From the NCBI GenBank assembly GCA_020741775.1, contig DYYG01000033.1, positions 62,001 to 126,000 of the forward strand: DNA of 64,000 bases, written 5' to 3'. Made by a program: the position numbers and the translations under genes. This DNA is from Methylorubrum populi (GTDB lineage Bacteria > Pseudomonadota > Alphaproteobacteria > Rhizobiales > Beijerinckiaceae). Below, piece by piece: positions 60,997-64,000 of this stretch (position 1 is its first letter; the number at the start of each line of letters is the position of its first letter). The notes under the pieces are model-generated. The model was given only the letters and a program-made list of their open reading frames with translations, made no database searches and had not been told where the DNA came from.

Positions 60997-62993
60997 GAAC
61001 GCAGACTGAGGCCGATGCCCTGCCGCTCGGAGAGCGGGGCGGCGCCCGTCGGCACGGCGGCGCGATCCAGTGGCACACCGGCCTTCTGCAGGTAATCGAT
61101 CACGGCAAGAGCCCGCGCCCGCGCGAGATCGGCGCCGGCTTCCGCCTTGTCGGCCTCGCTCTTCGCTGCGTCATTCTTGGCCGTGTCATTCTTGGCTGCA
61201 TCGCTTTTGGCCGCTTCCTTCGCCTCTGGCTCCGCCTTGCCCTTCCGGCCCTTGGCATTCTTGGCGGCCTTCGAATCGGCCTTGGCCGTCGGCTTCGGAG
61301 CCGCTTCCTTCGCCGCCTCCACGGCGACCGGATCGGCCTGGGCCTCGGGCTTGGCGCCGGCCGGGTCGAGATGGCCCACGACCTCGATACGCTCCGCCGG
61401 GCAGGCGCGGGCCAGGGCCGCCACCGCATCGAGGACGGGATAGAAATCCGGCGCGAGGGCCGCGCTCCCTGGTGCGAAGCGCAGGGGATGTCCGGCGGTG
61501 CGCTCCGCGAGGCGCCGGCCGCACTCGGCCGAATCGGTCGCGGCCACCGGCTCGCCGGAGGAAACGGAGACCGAGGCGGTCCAGCCCGCAGGCAGCGCCT
61601 GCGGCAGCGTCCGGTTCAGGCGGGCGGCGCTCTCGGGATAGAGGCTGGTGCCGGTCAGGCGCAGGCTCCGGTCCGTCAGGGTCAGCTCGCCGCTCGCCAG
61701 GGTCGAGAGCGGATCGATCGCCGCCGCCAGGGCCGTGACCAGATCGGCCGGAGCGCCATCGGCGAGCCGCGTGCGGTCGCGGATGGTCTCGCGGAAGAAG
61801 CGCGGATTGAGCCTCGTCATCAGGGCCTCGCGGGCCGCTTGATCCGGCAGGTGACCGCTCACCGTGACGTTCTCGGCATTGCGGCGGATGCGCAGGACGT
61901 AAGGGGCGATGGGCTGGGCGGCGAGTGCCACTTGGCCCGCCGCGACGCCTGCGGGGCGGGAATCGCGTATCAGAGCCTCGGCCTCGGTGACCGCCCCGGC
62001 ATCGAGGGCGTTGCCCGTGACCGACACGGCCCCATTCTCGAAGGTGACCCGACCCTCGTGGAGCAGGCCCGCCAGCTTGACGAGGAACCGGGCGAGGGCC
62101 GAGCCGTCGATGCCCGGCGGCAGGCCACGGGCATCGCGCATCCGGTCATCCAAAGCCGCTCCGTCCGCGGCCTCCGCGGCGGCGGCGCGGATCTCCTCGC
62201 GCGCCGCCTCGGAGGCGACGTGGCCGTCGAGTTCCAGGCTGCCGTCCGGGCGGCGGGCGACGCTGAAATGAAAATCGCCGACGACCGGCGGCAGGATCTC
62301 GACGCTGCCGAGGGTATAGCCCTGGGGCGGGCTCGCCAGCGCCGTGCGCAGGGCATCGTAGGCGGCGAGGCTCGCCGCTTCGCCGCGAATCGAGATCACG
62401 GTGTCGTTCAGCGTCGCGGTGGCGCCCGTCGTCAGATCCTGCAGCCGCTCGACGGCGAAGGCCGCCGCGTCGGGGAAGTCCCGCGGCGCCCCCCGCGCGG
62501 CCCGGGCCCGATCGCTCAAGGTGGCATCGCGCGGCAGGGCCGGCTTCAGGCGCTGGGCCAGTTCGAAGGCGCCGATCTCGGCCGGGCGGCTGCCCGTCGT
62601 TTCGAGACGGCCGGCGGCGGGACGCTCCACCGACCAGACGAAGGGCGAGATTTCCTCGATCACCCCGGTCCGGTCGGTCAGGCGGCGATGGCCCTCGATA
62701 CGGGCGAGCCGGCCGAGGGCCGCCTGGCGCTGGGCCTCCTCCGGGGCTTCCCCGGCGGCCACGAGGTCGCGGCCCTCGACGGTGACCCGCAGCCAGGGCT
62801 CCGGCTGCCCGTCGCCGGTCGCGGAAGCGATCTCAGCCGCCTGCCTCTGCAGGGTCTCGGTGACGCGCTGTGTGCCGAGAGTGGCCGCCGAAGCGGCGAT
62901 CAGGGCCAGGATGGGAAGCCCGAGAAACCAGCCGAGCCGGGCGGTCCGAGGGCTGTCGGGTGTTCCGGTGGATGAGGGCGAAGGAGTGGACAC
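60993..62993 (-). CDS. BON-domain / OmpA-like envelope protein
   Basis: 666 aa from a GTG (ATG at 63050 is an alternative). A short cytoplasmic N-terminus precedes one membrane helix (RLGWFLGLPILALIAASAATLG). Several BON-like repeats follow (LRVTVEGRDLVAAGEAPEEAQRQAAL; TLNDTVISIRGEAASLAAYDALRTAL; VTFENGAVSVTGNALD; VTVSGHLPDQAAREAL). The C-terminal OmpA-like domain (FAPGSAALAPDFYPVLDAVAALARACPAERIEVVGHLDPAG...DLARARALAVIDYLQKAGV) is split by a roughly 75-residue Lys/Ala-rich insertion. Probably anchored in the inner membrane and contacting peptidoglycan. Confidence 0.82.
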   Translation of the reverse strand: MSTPSPSSTGTPDSPRTARLGWFLGLPILALIAASAATLGTQRVTETLQRQAAEIASATGDGQPEPWLRVTVEGRDLVAAGEAPEEAQRQAALGRLARIEGHRRLTDRTGVIEEISPFVWSVERPAAGRLETTGSRPAEIGAFELAQRLKPALPRDATLSDRARAARGAPRDFPDAAAFAVERLQDLTTGATATLNDTVISIRGEAASLAAYDALRTALASPPQGYTLGSVEILPPVVGDFHFSVARRPDGSLELDGHVASEAAREEIRAAAAEAADGAALDDRMRDARGLPPGIDGSALARFLVKLAGLLHEGRVTFENGAVSVTGNALDAGAVTEAEALIRDSRPAGVAAGQVALAAQPIAPYVLRIRRNAENVTVSGHLPDQAAREALMTRLNPRFFRETIRDRTRLADGAPADLVTALAAAIDPLSTLASGELTLTDRSLRLTGTSLYPESAARLNRTLPQALPAGWTASVSVSSGEPVAATDSAECGRRLAERTAGHPLRFAPGSAALAPDFYPVLDAVAALARACPAERIEVVGHLDPAGAKPEAQADPVAVEAAKEAAPKPTAKADSKAAKNAKGRKGKAEPEAKEAAKSDAAKNDTAKNDAAKSEADKAEAGADLARARALAVIDYLQKAGVPLDRAAVPTGAAPLSERQGIGLSLRS
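61150..61215 (-). repeat. 15-bp minisatellite in the Lys/Ala-rich insertion of the OmpA-type gene
   Basis: On the plus strand, degenerate 15-bp units (GTCATTCTTGGCCGT, GTCATTCTTGGCTGC, then ATCGCTTTTGGCCGC) repeat in tandem, encoding AKNDT/AKNDA/AKSDA units. The unit length is a multiple of three, so copy-number change would keep the frame. Confidence 0.65.
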
Positions 62994-63307
62994 GGGGCTC
63001 GACCTCGCTCGATGGCCGGCAACGGCGTGTGATCCTTCTCGGCCCCGCATCGAGGCCGGGCGGTCACGCCGGTTCACATGCGGCACATGAGACACGCCCA
63101 TCGGGGCGCTTTGAAGGCTGCGACCGTGCGCTGGCCCCGCATATCCGTTCGGGATGCGACCCGCCTTGTTCTGCGCGGCGCATCCATCAAGAAAAAACCC
63201 CGGCCGCGAGGCCGGGGTCTGGAGGTTCCCTGTAGTCCGCGGCACTCCACCCGAGGCGGGGTGCCAACCGTCCGGGACGGGCAGGCTCTCGGCCTGCCGC
63301 GTTTGCC
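62994..63307. other. Spacer between porin gene and BON/OmpA gene
   Basis: 314 bp. It contains the porin terminator (63192-63218) and a weaker hairpin GGCAGGC/GCCTGCC (63280-63300). The rest is GC-rich leader of the BON/OmpA gene; no separate gene is visible. Confidence 0.5.
63192..63218 (-). terminator. Intrinsic terminator of the porin gene
   Basis: Read on the minus strand: ACCCCGGCC TCGC GGCCGGGGT followed by TTTTTC. Perfect 9-bp stem and U-tract, 90 nt beyond the porin stop. Confidence 0.92.
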
Positions 63308-64000
63308 TTAGAAGTCGCGCTGCACCCGGAAGCGGGCCTGGAACACGTCCTCGCTGCTGACCGTGCGGGTCGGCACGCCACCGACGAGGATGCCCTTGTC
63401 GCTGTCGGCGACGCGGCCGCTCTTGACGCCGGTGCGGATGTACTGGCCCTCGACACCGATATCGAGGTCCTTGACCGGCGACCAAATCAGGCTCGCGCCG
63501 GTGACGACCTGATAGGTGTCACGCAGGGCGGGGCTGAGGCCGTAGCCGGCGGCGTTGGTGAGGTAGGACGGGGGAGCCACCGTCGAAGCCGCGCCGACCA
63601 GGGCGTTCGCCTGGCTGACCGCCTGACGGGCACCCTCGGAGAACCAGATCTCACCGTAGCTGCCGTAGAAGGCCGAACGCCACTCCGGCGACCAGTAGTG
63701 GAGGTAGGAGGCAACGGCCGTGAAGCTGTTGGACACCTCGATGCGGCCCGTCAGCGGGTTGACGATGGCGTCGGAGAGGTACTGGTTGAACGGGTTGCCC
63801 GCGTAGACCGAGGCGTTGCTCAGGTAACCGGCGGTGAAGCGGTTAATGCCGGTGTAGAACGACGCGCCCTCGCCATAGGCGCCCTGGAGGTACAGGCCGT
63901 CGCCCGGCGCGATGAAGGGCAGGTTGAACTTCAGGCCGCCCTGGACCGCCCAGCCGTACTCGGTCTGCGAGCCGGAGCCGATGCCGCGAGCGCCGAGCAG
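63308..64000 (-). CDS. Alphaproteobacterial porin (porin_2 family), N-terminus outside window
   Basis: The last 230 codons of a gene open at the right edge. Alternating hydrophobic beta-strand pattern with family blocks: GWAVQGGLKFNLPFIAPGDGLYLQGAYGEGA, SFTAVASYLHYWSPEWRSAFYGSYGEI, DTYQVVTGASLIWSPVKDLDIGVEGQYIRTG, and a terminal FQARFRVQRDF ending in Phe, the outer-membrane-assembly signature. It forms a diffusion channel in the outer membrane. Confidence 0.92.
   Translation of the reverse strand: MLGARGIGSGSQTEYGWAVQGGLKFNLPFIAPGDGLYLQGAYGEGASFYTGINRFTAGYLSNASVYAGNPFNQYLSDAIVNPLTGRIEVSNSFTAVASYLHYWSPEWRSAFYGSYGEIWFSEGARQAVSQANALVGAASTVAPPSYLTNAAGYGLSPALRDTYQVVTGASLIWSPVKDLDIGVEGQYIRTGVKSGRVADSDKGILVGGVPTRTVSSEDVFQARFRVQRDF

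Noticed and set aside
1..64000. CRISPR array, prophage, insertion sequence, toxin-antitoxin or defence island
   Set aside because: No spaced identical repeats, transposase, integrase or defence signature domain was seen anywhere in the window.

Overview
The window reads as chromosomal DNA of a high-GC alphaproteobacterium of the Hyphomicrobiales, most probably Methylobacterium/Methylorubrum. This is inferred from gene content and style: a PodJ-like polarity factor with Sel1 repeats, aerobic cobaltochelatase CobS/CobT, a BA14K-type exported protein, an alphaproteobacterial porin, one Rsh-type (p)ppGpp enzyme downstream of rpoZ, and the ybeY-phoH-miaB neighbourhood. Coding density is high, stop/start overlaps (ATGA, GTGA, TGATG) are common, and no tRNA, rRNA, CRISPR array, transposase or integrase was found. 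Most of the window is core genome. I found no clear new defence or mobile system.

Layout. 1-2861 (minus): PodJ-like factor, running off the left edge. 3215-9268 (plus): fatty-acid beta-oxidation block (acyl-CoA dehydrogenase, thiolase, a small DUF2059-like exported protein, FadJ-like fusion enzyme), then a YqaE/Pmp3 peptide. 9542-12833 (minus): coupled exonuclease, ATP-dependent DNA ligase and YjbQ. 12880-14666 (plus): TPR-methyltransferase and a YoaK/DUF1275 membrane protein. 14670-15412 (minus): arfB, apparently frameshifted, and bolA. 15559-19793 (plus): J-domain protein, cobS, cobT. 19834-25210: small hypothetical gene, periplasmic binding protein, glycosyltransferase with an N-terminal MshEN-like domain, SCO copper chaperone, and siroheme synthase. 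25354-28041 (minus): assimilatory nitrate reductase. 28324-31101: DUF779 protein and the ergothioneine genes egtB-egtD. 31294-35005: murI, a phosphoesterase, two tandem paralogous membrane micro-proteins, dgkA and an AbrB-type membrane protein. 35089-37799: oxyR divergent from a catalase gene. 37918-40015: BA14K-like protein and an MFS transporter.

40015-49306 is a largely minus-strand housekeeping block: lnt, corC-like, ybeY, phoH, miaB, then plsC-like, rimI, tsaB and a NifU-type scaffold, with one plus-strand MEKHLA gene between the two halves. 49697-54535 (plus) carries rpoZ, rsh, pyrE and a NYN-domain gene preceded by an AT-rich spacer. 54752-56220 (minus) carries smpB and dapA. 56385-60783 carries a soluble lytic transglycosylase, an HD hydrolase and a class III cyclase. 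60715-62993 (minus) carries a small membrane protein and a large BON/OmpA-type protein. A porin gene with a clear terminator runs off the right edge.

The best leads are: a 5-bp repeat expansion that appears to break arfB; a sequence matching the full CtrA consensus upstream of the lytic transglycosylase, with a near match upstream of the PodJ-like gene; the tandem micro-protein pair; the Lys/Ala-rich insertion in the OmpA domain; and structured intergenic spacers around nifU/rpoZ, rsh/pyrE and the NYN gene. Start sites were chosen from Shine-Dalgarno fit, gene overlap and remembered family N-termini; alternatives are stated.
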